A stretch of 6,399 nt of DNA, from contig CAPNDH010000059.1 of the NCBI GenBank assembly GCA_948664205.1, positions 1 to 6,399 on the forward strand, in the 5' to 3' direction. Position 1 is the first letter of the stretch, and every line of letters starts with the position of its first letter. Below are positions 1 through 5,790 of the stretch, one piece after another. The position numbers and the translations under genes were made by a program. This DNA comes from an uncultured Clostridia bacterium (GTDB lineage Bacteria > Bacillota > Clostridia > TANB77 > CAG-508). The notes beneath the pieces are model-generated. The model was not told where the DNA came from. It did not search any database and saw nothing but the letters and a program-made list of their open reading frames with translations.

Positions 1-15
1 AACAAGGAGGTGTAA
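1..15 (+). CDS. rpmD: Possible last codons of rpmD (ribosomal protein L30), partial
   Basis: Reading from base 1, four codons (Asn-Lys-Glu-Val) are followed by a TAA at 13-15. In the conserved spc operon rpmD lies directly upstream of rplO, and an acidic/valine C-terminus would suit L30. The call rests on gene order only; four residues cannot identify a protein. If correct, the rplO ribosome binding site lies inside the end of rpmD. Confidence 0.3.
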   Translation, partial: NKEV

Positions 16-23
16 TCTCAGAA

Positions 24-458
24 ATGAAATTAGACGAATTAAAACCAGCACAAAAAACAGAAACTAAAAAAAGAGTAGGACGTGGAATAGGTTCAGGTCT
101 AGGAAAAACATCTGGTAGAGGTCATAAAGGACAAAAAGCAAGATCAGGTGGAGGAGTTAGACGTGGATTTGAAGGTGGTCAAACACCATTATATAGAAGA
201 TTACCAAAAAGAGGATTTACAAACATACACGCTAAAAACTATACAGAAGTAACTTTAACAATGCTTAATAAAGCAACAACTGAAGAAGTTACAGCTGAAA
301 GCTTAATAGCAGATGGAATTATTTCAAAAGCAAATGATGGAATAGTAATCCTTGCAACAGGTACATTAGATAAAAAATTAACTGTTAAAGCTGTAAGATT
401 CACTAAAAAAGCTAAAGAGACAATCGAAGCTTTAGGTGGAAAGACAGAGGTGATCTAA
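24..458 (+). CDS. rplO: 50S ribosomal protein L15
   Basis: L15 (uL15) is a late-assembling protein of the large ribosomal subunit that contacts 23S rRNA. The 144-residue product has the family's usual bacterial length. Its diagnostic basic, glycine-rich N-terminus is clear: KLDELKPA at 2-9, RVGRGIGSGLGKTSGRGHKG around 17-36, then GGGVRRGFEGGQTPLYRRLPKRGF around 42-65. The globular C-terminal domain follows and ends in a Gly-Gly-Lys region. The ATG is preceded by a strong AAGGAGGTG ribosome binding site at 4-12. The stop codon abuts the secY start without a gap, so the two genes are cotranscribed and probably translationally coupled. Position before secY matches the canonical spc operon. Identification is secure. 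Confidence 0.98.
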   Translation: MKLDELKPAQKTETKKRVGRGIGSGLGKTSGRGHKGQKARSGGGVRRGFEGGQTPLYRRLPKRGFTNIHAKNYTEVTLTMLNKATTEEVTAESLIADGIISKANDGIVILATGTLDKKLTVKAVRFTKKAKETIEALGGKTEVI

Positions 459-1775
459 TTGTTTAAAACATTAAAAAATGCTTTAAAAACACCAGATGTT
501 AGAAAGAGGTTAATGTATACATTAATACTAATAGTAGTGTTTAGATTAGGATGTTACATAACTGTACCTGGAGTAGATTCATTCCAGTTAGCAGAAGCTT
601 TTAGTGGCCAAGGAATGGCATCATTAATAGACTTAATCTCAGGAGGAGCTTTCTCAAGATTATCAATATTCGCGATGTCAATTAGCCCATATATTACAGC
701 ATCAATTGTAATACAATTATTAGGAATGGTAATTCCAGCATTAGAAAGATTAACTAAAGAAGGTGGAGAAGAAGGAAGGGCAAAAATAAATAAATATACG
801 AAAATGCTTACAATAGTGTTAGCACTTGTTGAAGGTTTAGGAATTTATTTATCATATCGTTCTTCAGGAATATTCATCGATACAGGTTTCTGGACAGGAG
901 CTACAGTAGTTATATCACTAATGGCAGGAACAGCTATATTAATGTGGCTTGGAGATCAAATTACAAATAAAGGAATTGGTAATGGTATATCAATGCTTAT
1001 ATTTGTAGGTATAATTTCAGGTTTACCAAGTGCTGTAACAACAATATGGAGATTAATATTTACAGCTACAGGTTTCTCTACAACAGGTTTATTAACTGCT
1101 ATAGGAATTATAATAGGATCAATTCTATTAATAGCAGGAGTTGTATTTGTACAACAAGCAGAACGTAGAGTACCAGTACAATATTCAAAAAGAGTTGTAG
1201 GAAGAAAAATGGTAGGAGCACAAAATACACATATACCATTAAAACTAGTAATGGCAGGTGTTATACCAGTAATATTTGCAAGTAGCTTTATGACTTTCCC
1301 AGCAATGATTATTCAAATGTTTGTTAAAGACATAGCAACTAGCACAGGATTCTGGGCAGGAGTATATAAATTTTCAATTGCAACATCAACATCAAATGTT
1401 CCAGTTGGATATTCAATAGCAAATGCAATAGTATACCTACTATTAATATTAGGATTCACTTATTTTTATACTTATGCAACATTTAATCCAGCAGAAGTAT
1501 CAAATAATATAAAGAAAAATGGTGGATTCGTACCAGGAATAAGAGCAGGAAAACCAACAACAGAATATCTATCAGCAATAATATCAAAATTAACATTATT
1601 TGGTGGATTATTCTTATCAGTAATAGCTGTTATACCAATGCTATTAAGGTTTACAACATTAAACCTAGCATTTGGTGGTACGTCAATATTAATTGTAGTT
1701 GGTGTAGCTCTAGAAACAGTACAACAACTAGAATCACAATTAGTAATGAGACATTACAAAGGATTCTTAGAATAA
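459..1775 (+). CDS. secY: Preprotein translocase channel subunit SecY
   Basis: SecY forms the protein-conducting channel of the Sec translocon in the cytoplasmic membrane, with SecE/SecG and the SecA motor or the ribosome as partners. The 438-residue product has the usual length and about ten hydrophobic segments (roughly 17-36, 69-96, 115-133, 147-165, 174-195, 208-231, 262-287, 319-340, 374-395, 403-422). Signature stretches include SISPYITASIVIQLL (74-88), ITNKGIGNGISMLIF (168-182), the cytoplasmic QQAERRVPVQY loop (232-242) and FVPGIRAGKPT (357-367), whose Arg362 corresponds to the conserved SecA/ribosome-contacting arginine. The start is TTG directly after the rplO stop (TAATTG). The choice is supported by the typical MFKTLKNA start and an AGAGGTGAT binding site about 6 bases upstream. 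In the ancestral order adk follows; here a terminator and foreign genes do. Confidence 0.98.
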   Translation: MFKTLKNALKTPDVRKRLMYTLILIVVFRLGCYITVPGVDSFQLAEAFSGQGMASLIDLISGGAFSRLSIFAMSISPYITASIVIQLLGMVIPALERLTKEGGEEGRAKINKYTKMLTIVLALVEGLGIYLSYRSSGIFIDTGFWTGATVVISLMAGTAILMWLGDQITNKGIGNGISMLIFVGIISGLPSAVTTIWRLIFTATGFSTTGLLTAIGIIIGSILLIAGVVFVQQAERRVPVQYSKRVVGRKMVGAQNTHIPLKLVMAGVIPVIFASSFMTFPAMIIQMFVKDIATSTGFWAGVYKFSIATSTSNVPVGYSIANAIVYLLLILGFTYFYTYATFNPAEVSNNIKKNGGFVPGIRAGKPTTEYLSAIISKLTLFGGLFLSVIAVIPMLLRFTTLNLAFGGTSILIVVGVALETVQQLESQLVMRHYKGFLE

Positions 1776-1787
1776 AAAATAACAACA

Positions 1788-1815
1788 AAAAATGGATGCA
1801 AGCGCATCCATTTTT
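1788..1815. terminator. Bidirectional rho-independent terminator after secY
   Basis: A perfect 12-bp inverted repeat, with arms at 1788-1799 and 1804-1815 and the loop AAGC. The GGATGC/GCATCC core is flanked by A5 on the left and T5 on the right, so both strands read as a hairpin with a U-tract. It lies 12 bases after the secY stop and 5 bases beyond the stop of the converging minus-strand gene. It therefore can end both transcripts and cuts the spc operon at secY. Confidence 0.9.
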
Positions 1816-1820
1816 GCTGT

Positions 1821-2147
1821 TTATCTAGGTATTGTACAATATTGTTCATAATCTGAATTTTTATCTTTTTGTACTTTAATTACATCATCCCAAATAATAA
1901 TATTATAAAATTCAAAAGGAACTACAACTGTACCATCATATGAAATTACACCACAAAAGTCTTTAGTATCATTTATAACATAGTACTTATAATGGTATAC
2001 TTGCTGAAGAGTACCTTTTTTTGAAATAATAGTTCCATCATTAACATTAAAAAATACTATTCTATCAGGAATTTGAATAATTAATGAATTATCAACTCTA
2101 AGAGAATGTGAACAATCATCTAAATAGACCCTACATTTTTCTTTCAT
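1821..2147 (-). CDS. Small WG-repeat-like protein of unknown function
   Basis: A 108-residue protein with no signal peptide or membrane segment. Residues about 65-95 (CGVISYDGTVVVPFEFYNII, then WDDVIKVQKD) resemble one WG (KWG) repeat: a Gly-Val-Ile beta strand, Asp-Gly turn, hydrophobic strand, Pro-Phe and a 'Y..I' strand. Here the usual Trp before Gly is Cys65. An earlier stretch around 28-46 (PDRIVFFNVNDGTIISKKG) may be a second, degenerate repeat. WG-repeat proteins are usually much longer, so this is a mini or truncated version. The start is backed by an AAGGAGAT site just upstream (complement of 2153-2160) and a good promoter in the divergent intergenic region. It converges on secY at a shared terminator. 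No specific function can be given; the gene looks like an accessory insertion in the operon. Confidence 0.72.
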   Translation of the reverse strand: MKEKCRVYLDDCSHSLRVDNSLIIQIPDRIVFFNVNDGTIISKKGTLQQVYHYKYYVINDTKDFCGVISYDGTVVVPFEFYNIIIWDDVIKVQKDKNSDYEQYCTIPR

Positions 2148-2199
2148 AAAGTATCTCCTTTCAATTGAAATAAGAGTTAATAGTTAATTGACTTTTATG

Positions 2200-2228
2200 A
2201 TAATATCACATTTGACATAAAAAATCAA
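2200..2228 (-). promoter_or_regulatory. Predicted promoter of the WG-repeat-like gene
   Basis: On the minus strand, TTGATT (complement of 2223-2228) is separated by exactly 17 bases from TATTAT (complement of 2200-2205). A TG one base upstream of the -10 makes it an extended -10. Transcription would start near 2193, leaving about 45 bases of leader before the ATG at 2147. Prediction by consensus match in AT-rich DNA, so moderate certainty. Confidence 0.55.
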
Positions 2229-2256
2229 CAAAAATAAAGAATTTATAGCAAAAAAG

Positions 2257-2285
2257 TTGACATAAGCATTATAAACTGTTATTAT
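2257..2285 (+). promoter_or_regulatory. Predicted promoter for the DUF4160-DUF2442-adk transcript
   Basis: A perfect TTGACA (2257-2262), a 17-base spacer, and TATTAT (2280-2285, five of six consensus bases). The start point would be near 2292, giving a leader of about 115 bases. An alternative is TTGAAA (2365-2370), a 17-base spacer and TATAAT (2388-2393) with an extended TG. That would initiate inside the ribosome binding site at about 2400, so it is less likely to serve this gene. The sequence TTGACATAA occurs at 2212-2220 and again at 2257-2265, which may mark an operator or only a duplicated promoter core. Apart from the divergent promoters, I see nothing else in 2148-2408. Confidence 0.6.
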
Positions 2286-2408
2286 AATAAAACATCTATA
2301 GTCTACTTATATTAATTCTTAAAAATTAAATCAAAAAAATTTAGAATCTTATAAAATCAAGTTGTTGAAAAAGAAAATTTATAATGTTATAATAAAGGAG
2401 GTAAATAA

Positions 2409-2675
2409 ATGCCTATAATTTCACAATTTTTTGGTATAATACTATATATGTATAGAGAAATTGGTAGGCATGATAATGAACCACATATACATATAAAATA
2501 TAATGAATATGAAATGTCTATTACAATAAAAGGTAAAATATTAAATGGTAAATTACCAAACAGACAAAAGAAACTCGTAGCTGCATGGTTAATTTTACAT
2601 GAAGAAGAACTTGAAGCAGCATGGTATCTACTAAATAACGATGGAGAAATATTAAAAATAAAAGGATTGGAGTGA
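2409..2675 (+). CDS. DUF4160 domain protein
   Basis: An 88-residue protein that is essentially one DUF4160 domain. The features I recognise are the N-terminal MPIISQFFGI hydrophobic strand, the histidine-rich motif HDNEPHIHIKY (21-31), a strand ending in GKLP (47-50), then an alpha-helical tail with W60, the acidic HEEEL (64-68) and W72. The conserved His residues (21, 26, 28) could bind a metal or form an active site, but no activity is established to my knowledge. The start has a near-perfect AAAGGAGG site (2394-2401). DUF4160 genes are frequently found next to DUF2442 genes, as here, which suggests the two products act together; a toxin-antitoxin-like role is a guess from size and pairing. 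The gene begins a foreign block inserted between secY and adk. Confidence 0.88.
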   Translation: MPIISQFFGIILYMYREIGRHDNEPHIHIKYNEYEMSITIKGKILNGKLPNRQKKLVAAWLILHEEELEAAWYLLNNDGEILKIKGLE

Positions 2676-2680
2676 TATAG

Positions 2681-2932
2681 ATGAAACCAAAGGCTATAGA
2701 TGTAAAACCTTTAAATAATTATGAATTAAAAATACAATTTGATAATGGGGAAATAAAAATATTTGATGTGAAGCCATATTTTAAATTTAATATATTTAAT
2801 GAACTAAAAGAAAAAGGAAAATTTAAAAAAGTTAAAATATCAGGCTTATCAATTGAATGGGAAAATGGAGCAGATATTTGTCCAGATGAATTATATAATA
2901 ATAGTATAGAACAAGATGGAGGAAATAAATAA
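2681..2932 (+). CDS. DUF2442 domain protein, partner of the DUF4160 gene
   Basis: An 83-residue protein matching the compact alpha/beta DUF2442 fold: the strand YELKIQFDNGE (14-24), FDVKPY (28-33), a helix IFNELKEKGKF (38-48), the strand VKISGLSIEW (51-60), and the typical closing motif ENGADICPDELY (61-72). The last residues (EQDGGNK) look unstructured and double as the ribosome binding site of adk. The start lies 5 bases after the DUF4160 stop with GGAG at 2669-2672, so the pair is one operon. Its own stop overlaps the adk start as TAATG. Some DUF2442 proteins carry a helix-turn-helix extension, but this one does not. The function is unknown; a cognate partner or regulator of the DUF4160 protein is plausible. 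Confidence 0.88.
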   Translation: MKPKAIDVKPLNNYELKIQFDNGEIKIFDVKPYFKFNIFNELKEKGKFKKVKISGLSIEWENGADICPDELYNNSIEQDGGNK

Positions 2933-3597
2933 TGTACATTATAATGTTAGGAAAACCAGGTTCAGGAAAAGGAACTGTTGGTAAAATGCTATCAGAAGAA
3001 TTAGGAATAATACACATATCAAGTGGAGAATTATTTAGAAGCTATGTAAAAAAAGCAGGAACAATAGGAAAAGAAATAGAAAGCTATATTTCAAAAGGAA
3101 ACTTAGTACCAGATGAACTAGCAATACAACTTGTAGAAAAAAGACTAGAAGAATCAGACTGCAAAAACGGAGTTATATTAGATGGCTTTCCAAGAACAGT
3201 AAATCAAGCAAAAGAGCTAGATAAATTTTTAAATAAGCATAATAGTAAAATAGATATAGCAGTAGAACTAGAATTATCAGATGAAGATATAATAAATAGA
3301 ATAGTAAAAAGAAGAGTATGTTCAAACAATGAATGTAGAGAAATATATAACCTAGAATTTAAAAAGCCAAAACAAGAAGGAATATGTGATAAATGTGGAA
3401 GTGAATTAATACAAAGAGAAGATGACAAAATAGAAACAGTACAACAAAGGCTAAAAACATATCATGAAACTTCAGAAAAATTAGTAGAATACTATAAGAA
3501 TAAAGATTTACTATATGCAGTAAAAATAAATATAAACTCAGGAAAAACATCAGAAGATGTTGCAAAAGAAGTAGAAACATATTTACAAAACAAATAA
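2932..3597 (+). CDS. adk: Adenylate kinase
   Basis: This cytoplasmic enzyme interconverts ATP + AMP and 2 ADP. The 221-residue product is the usual long bacterial form. It shows the P-loop GKPGSGKGT (7-15), AMP-site HISSGELFR (28-36), LVPDELAIQLV, the nucleotide-site DGFPRT, and a LID domain with CSNNEC and CDKCG followed by ELIQREDD. The four cysteines predict a structural zinc. The family consensus is GPPGAGKGT, STGD and usually C-x2-C at the first cysteine pair, so this copy differs at several conserved places (Lys8, Ser11, Ser31, Glu33, C-x4-C), while Lys13, Arg36 and the GFPRT arginine remain. It starts inside the DUF2442 stop (TAATG). The GGAGG binding site (2918-2922) lies in that gene, suggesting translational coupling. 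A terminator follows directly. Probably active. Confidence 0.96.
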   Translation: MYIIMLGKPGSGKGTVGKMLSEELGIIHISSGELFRSYVKKAGTIGKEIESYISKGNLVPDELAIQLVEKRLEESDCKNGVILDGFPRTVNQAKELDKFLNKHNSKIDIAVELELSDEDIINRIVKRRVCSNNECREIYNLEFKKPKQEGICDKCGSELIQREDDKIETVQQRLKTYHETSEKLVEYYKNKDLLYAVKININSGKTSEDVAKEVETYLQNK

Positions 3598-3633
3598 AAC
3601 ATAGAGGATTTCAAAAAAAATTCTCTATGTTTT
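3596..3633 (+). terminator. Rho-independent terminator after adk
   Basis: A 16-bp stem with one G-T pair: arms at 3596-3611 and 3618-3633 with a six-base A-rich loop. The 3' arm ends in TTTT followed by ATTTG. The left arm begins within the adk stop codon. It closes the DUF4160-DUF2442-adk unit and separates it from the prepilin-like gene. It may also work in reverse, because the left arm starts with A-rich sequence. Confidence 0.85.
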
Positions 3634-3696
3634 ATTTGTATGAAAGAAAGAACATTTCCATATAAATTATATAGTAACTAATTTACAGAAAACTTA

Positions 3697-3725
3697 TTGT
3701 CAATAATAGTTAAATTATATAAAAT
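3697..3725 (+). promoter_or_regulatory. Predicted promoter of the prepilin-like gene
   Basis: TTGTCA (3697-3702) and TAAAAT (3720-3725) are 17 bases apart, each five of six consensus bases. A 9-bp inverted repeat (3721-3729 with 3737-3745, 7-base loop) overlaps the -10 and the expected start point near 3732, and could be an operator or only AT-rich coincidence. The leader would be about 100 bases. The remaining DNA in 3634-3833 shows no other gene or obvious structure. Confidence 0.4.
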
Positions 3726-3833
3726 TAATTCATAAGATTAATTTTTACGAATAAGGTACTTTTAATATTTTGAAGTTAATTTATACTTAAATTAAGTAAT
3801 AAAGGATAAAATAATAAAAAGGAGAGAAAATAT

Positions 3834-4625
3834 ATGAAAAATAAGAAAGGTATAACACTAATTTCACTAGTAATAACAATAATAGTTTTAATTATTTTAG
3901 CAAGCGTAGCAATATATTTAAGTTTAGGAAATAATGGAATATATACAAGAACAAAACAAGCAAAAGAATCTACTAATAAACAAACAGCAACAGAAATAAT
4001 AAATTTGAAAATAACTAACTGCCAAATCAATAAATATGCAGAAAAACAAGAGATGCCAACACTTCAAGAGTTATCAGATGTATTATATGAAGATAATGAA
4101 ATTCAATATGTAGCTTTGGAAAGTAAAGTAGCAGATAAAGAAAAAGTAACAGTAGGAAATAAAACATCAATATTCACGAAATTAAATCAATACCCATACG
4201 AATTTGAAATAAACTCATCACTGCAATTAGCAAGCATAAATGGGGTAAAAATAGCAAACAATAATGAAACGAAAGCTAAGCCTAGTACAATATTATATCC
4301 AAATGGAACAGTAGAAAATCCAGGAATTATAACTAATGACCAACGAATAGAAATACAAAATCCATATCCAGGTCATATATTATATCTTGTTGCTCAAATA
4401 AAACTAGAAGACCTGTGGTGTGATACTGGTTGGATATATTCGTCTAATAGTGGTGGATATGGAGTTAAAGCCACTCAATTAGAAGGAAATCAAAAAGACC
4501 TAATAGTTATTCAAAGTGGAGCATATGCGCTAAAACCTTATTCACATAGTTCTGGAGATGGATTTGGAATAGATATTTCTCCTAAATCAGCACCATTTAG
4601 AGTAAAAGTAGTATGCTTAGACTAA
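3834..4625 (+). CDS. Prepilin-like secreted or surface protein with type IV pilin N-terminus
   Basis: A 263-residue protein with a short basic leader MKNKKG, then ITLISLVITIIVLIILASVAIYLSLG, the class III (prepilin-peptidase) pattern with predicted cleavage after Gly6. The hydrophobic helix (about 7-30) would anchor the precursor in the membrane or form a pilus core. Position +5 of the mature protein is Ser, not the usual Glu. The LGNNGIYTRTKQAKEST segment after the helix is typical of a large group of Clostridia pilin-like proteins. The rest (about 60-263) is a long soluble domain I do not recognise, with Gly/Ser/Tyr-rich strands near the end and cysteines at 63, 196 and 261; Cys196 and Cys261 could form a disulfide. 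The ATG has AAGGAG at 3819-3824. No pilus assembly genes are nearby: it stands alone between adk and map with its own promoter and terminator, suggesting a mobile or lineage-specific insertion. Confidence 0.82.
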   Translation: MKNKKGITLISLVITIIVLIILASVAIYLSLGNNGIYTRTKQAKESTNKQTATEIINLKITNCQINKYAEKQEMPTLQELSDVLYEDNEIQYVALESKVADKEKVTVGNKTSIFTKLNQYPYEFEINSSLQLASINGVKIANNNETKAKPSTILYPNGTVENPGIITNDQRIEIQNPYPGHILYLVAQIKLEDLWCDTGWIYSSNSGGYGVKATQLEGNQKDLIVIQSGAYALKPYSHSSGDGFGIDISPKSAPFRVKVVCLD

Positions 4626-4650
4626 TAAAAAACTATAAAATATAATTAAC

Positions 4651-4686
4651 AAAAACTAGAAAAAATGTTTATTTTTTCTAGTTTTT
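4651..4686. terminator. Rho-independent terminator after the prepilin-like gene
   Basis: A perfect 16-bp inverted repeat, with arms at 4651-4666 and 4671-4686 and the loop GTTT. It has a CTAG core flanked by A/T runs, ending in T5 on the + strand and equally T-rich on the minus strand. The stem is AT-rich, but its length and terminal T-run support termination. The map promoter begins immediately downstream. Confidence 0.8.
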
Positions 4687-4687
4687 A

Positions 4688-4696
4688 TGTTATAAT
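4688..4696 (+). promoter_or_regulatory. Predicted extended -10 promoter of map
   Basis: TGTTATAAT at 4688-4696 is a perfect extended -10 (TGnTATAAT). The -35 position (4668-4673, TTTATT) is poor and lies in the terminator loop and right arm, so the promoter would rely on the extended -10. The start is expected near 4703, with about 28 bases of leader. The ribosome binding site for map is modest (GGGGT at 4719-4723). Confidence 0.5.
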
Positions 4697-4730
4697 ATAA
4701 GGTAGGTTTTAAAGAAACGGGGTAATAAGA

Positions 4731-5502
4731 ATGGTAACAATAAAATCAAAACAAGAAATAGAAAAAATGAGAGAAGCATGCCGTGTAGCAGCGTTTACAC
4801 AAAAAGCAATAGAAGAAGCAATAAGGCCAGGAATATCAACATGGGAGCTAGACAAAATAGCAGAAAACACAATAAGAGCAAATGGGCGGGGTTCCAGCGG
4901 AAAAAGGCTACCCAAGTGGAGTAAAAGGTGTACCACCATTTCCAGGTTCAATATGTGCTTCAGTAAATGACGAAGTAATACATGGGATACCTTCAAAAAG
5001 AGTGATTTTAAAAGAAGGAGATATAGTCAGCATAGACCTAGTAGCATTAAAGGACGGCTTTAATGGAGACTGTGCAAGAACATATGTAGTAGGAAACATA
5101 GATAAAGAAACAAAAAGACTAATAGATGTAACAAAGCAGGCTTTTTTTGAAGGAATAAAATATGCAAAAAAAGGAAACAGATTAGGTGATATATGTCATG
5201 CAATAGGAGAGTACGTAGAAAAAAATGGATTTAGTGTAGTAAAAGAATTTCAAGGTCATGGAATAGGAAGAAGTATGCACGAAGATCCAGGAATACCAAA
5301 CTACGGAAAAGCAGGAAGAGGAATAAGACTAGAGCCAGGTATGACTCTTGCAATAGAACCAATGGTTATATATGGAAAAGACGGAATTTTAGAATTGGAC
5401 GATGGTTGGACAATAATAACAGAAGATGGTACAAATGCAGCTCATTACGAAAATACAATTTTAATTACAGAAAATGAGCCAGAAGTATTGACAATGCTAT
5501 AA
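4731..5502 (+). pseudogene. map: Type I methionine aminopeptidase, disrupted by a one-base frameshift
   Basis: MAP removes the initiator methionine from new proteins; it is a metal-dependent cytosolic enzyme. The first 52 codons (MVTIKSKQEIEKMREACRVA...ENTIRANG) are in one frame. From about 4885 the rest continues in the +1 frame (GVPAEKGYPSG...EVLTML). Deleting one G in the GGGCGGGG run (4884-4891) restores a 256-residue protein of family length. In restored numbering all catalytic residues are present: His84, Asp102, Asp113, His176 (GHGIG), His183 (MHEDP), Glu209 (AIEPM) and Glu240 (AHYENT). Unshifted translation stops at 4968-4970 after 79 residues. The stretch between KGY (58-60) and FPGSIC (70-75) is about seven residues longer than in B. 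subtilis MAP. Either a sequencing or assembly indel, a real mutation, or, less likely, +1 recoding. Every other position looks like a maintained gene. Confidence 0.9.
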
Positions 5503-5516
5503 GAATATTATATACT
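5488..5516 (+). promoter_or_regulatory. Predicted infA promoter inside the end of map
   Basis: A perfect TTGACA (5488-5493), exactly 17 bases, and TATACT (5511-5516, five of six). The -35 overlaps the last Leu-Thr-Met codons of map and the -10 lies just after its stop. The start is predicted near 5523, leaving about 47 bases of leader. It would let infA-rpmJ and the genes downstream be transcribed independently of map. Confidence 0.6.
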
Positions 5517-5569
5517 ATATACGTTATTATGTGCGACTTTGTACATATGTTATTTAATAGGAGGAAAAA

Positions 5570-5788
5570 ATGGCAAAAGAAGATGTTATAGAAGTAGAAG
5601 GAACTGTTGTAGAAACACTTCCAAACACAAATTTCAAAGTGGAACTTGAAAATGGACATCAAATATTAGCTCATATCTCTGGAAAACTAAGAATGAACTA
5701 CATAAAAATATTACCAGGAGACAAAGTAAAAGTAGAGCTTTCACCATATGACTTAACACGTGGAAGAATTACATGGAGAGCGAAGTAA
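5570..5788 (+). CDS. infA: Translation initiation factor IF-1
   Basis: IF-1 binds the A site of the 30S subunit and helps IF-2 and IF-3 start translation. The 72-residue product has exactly the family length and is one S1-like OB fold: MAKEDVIEVEGTVVETLPN at the N-terminus, FKVELENGHQILAHISGKLR (about 22-41), IKILPGDKVKVELSPYDLTR (about 45-64) and RITWRAK at the end. The start has a strong AGGAGG at 5559-5564. It follows map by 67 bases, as in many Firmicutes, but without the small KOW-domain gene often found between them. A near-consensus promoter overlaps the end of map. A repeat element lies directly after the stop. Identification is secure. Confidence 0.98.
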   Translation: MAKEDVIEVEGTVVETLPNTNFKVELENGHQILAHISGKLRMNYIKILPGDKVKVELSPYDLTRGRITWRAK

Positions 5789-5790
5789 AA

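Noticed and set aside
2365..2393. TTGAAA-17-TATAAT as the main DUF4160 promoter
   Set aside because: The start would fall near 2400, inside the Shine-Dalgarno, leaving no usable binding site for the ATG at 2409; the promoter at 2257-2285 fits better.
3204..3580. Open frames on the minus strand across adk
   Set aside because: They are hydrophobic low-complexity shadows of the AT-rich adk codons, without binding sites or recognisable motifs.
4882..5502. A separate shorter gene starting at the ATG at 4882
   Set aside because: It has no ribosome binding site, begins exactly at the frameshift, and lacks the conserved first 50 residues of MAP that are encoded just upstream in another frame. It is better explained as the rest of map.
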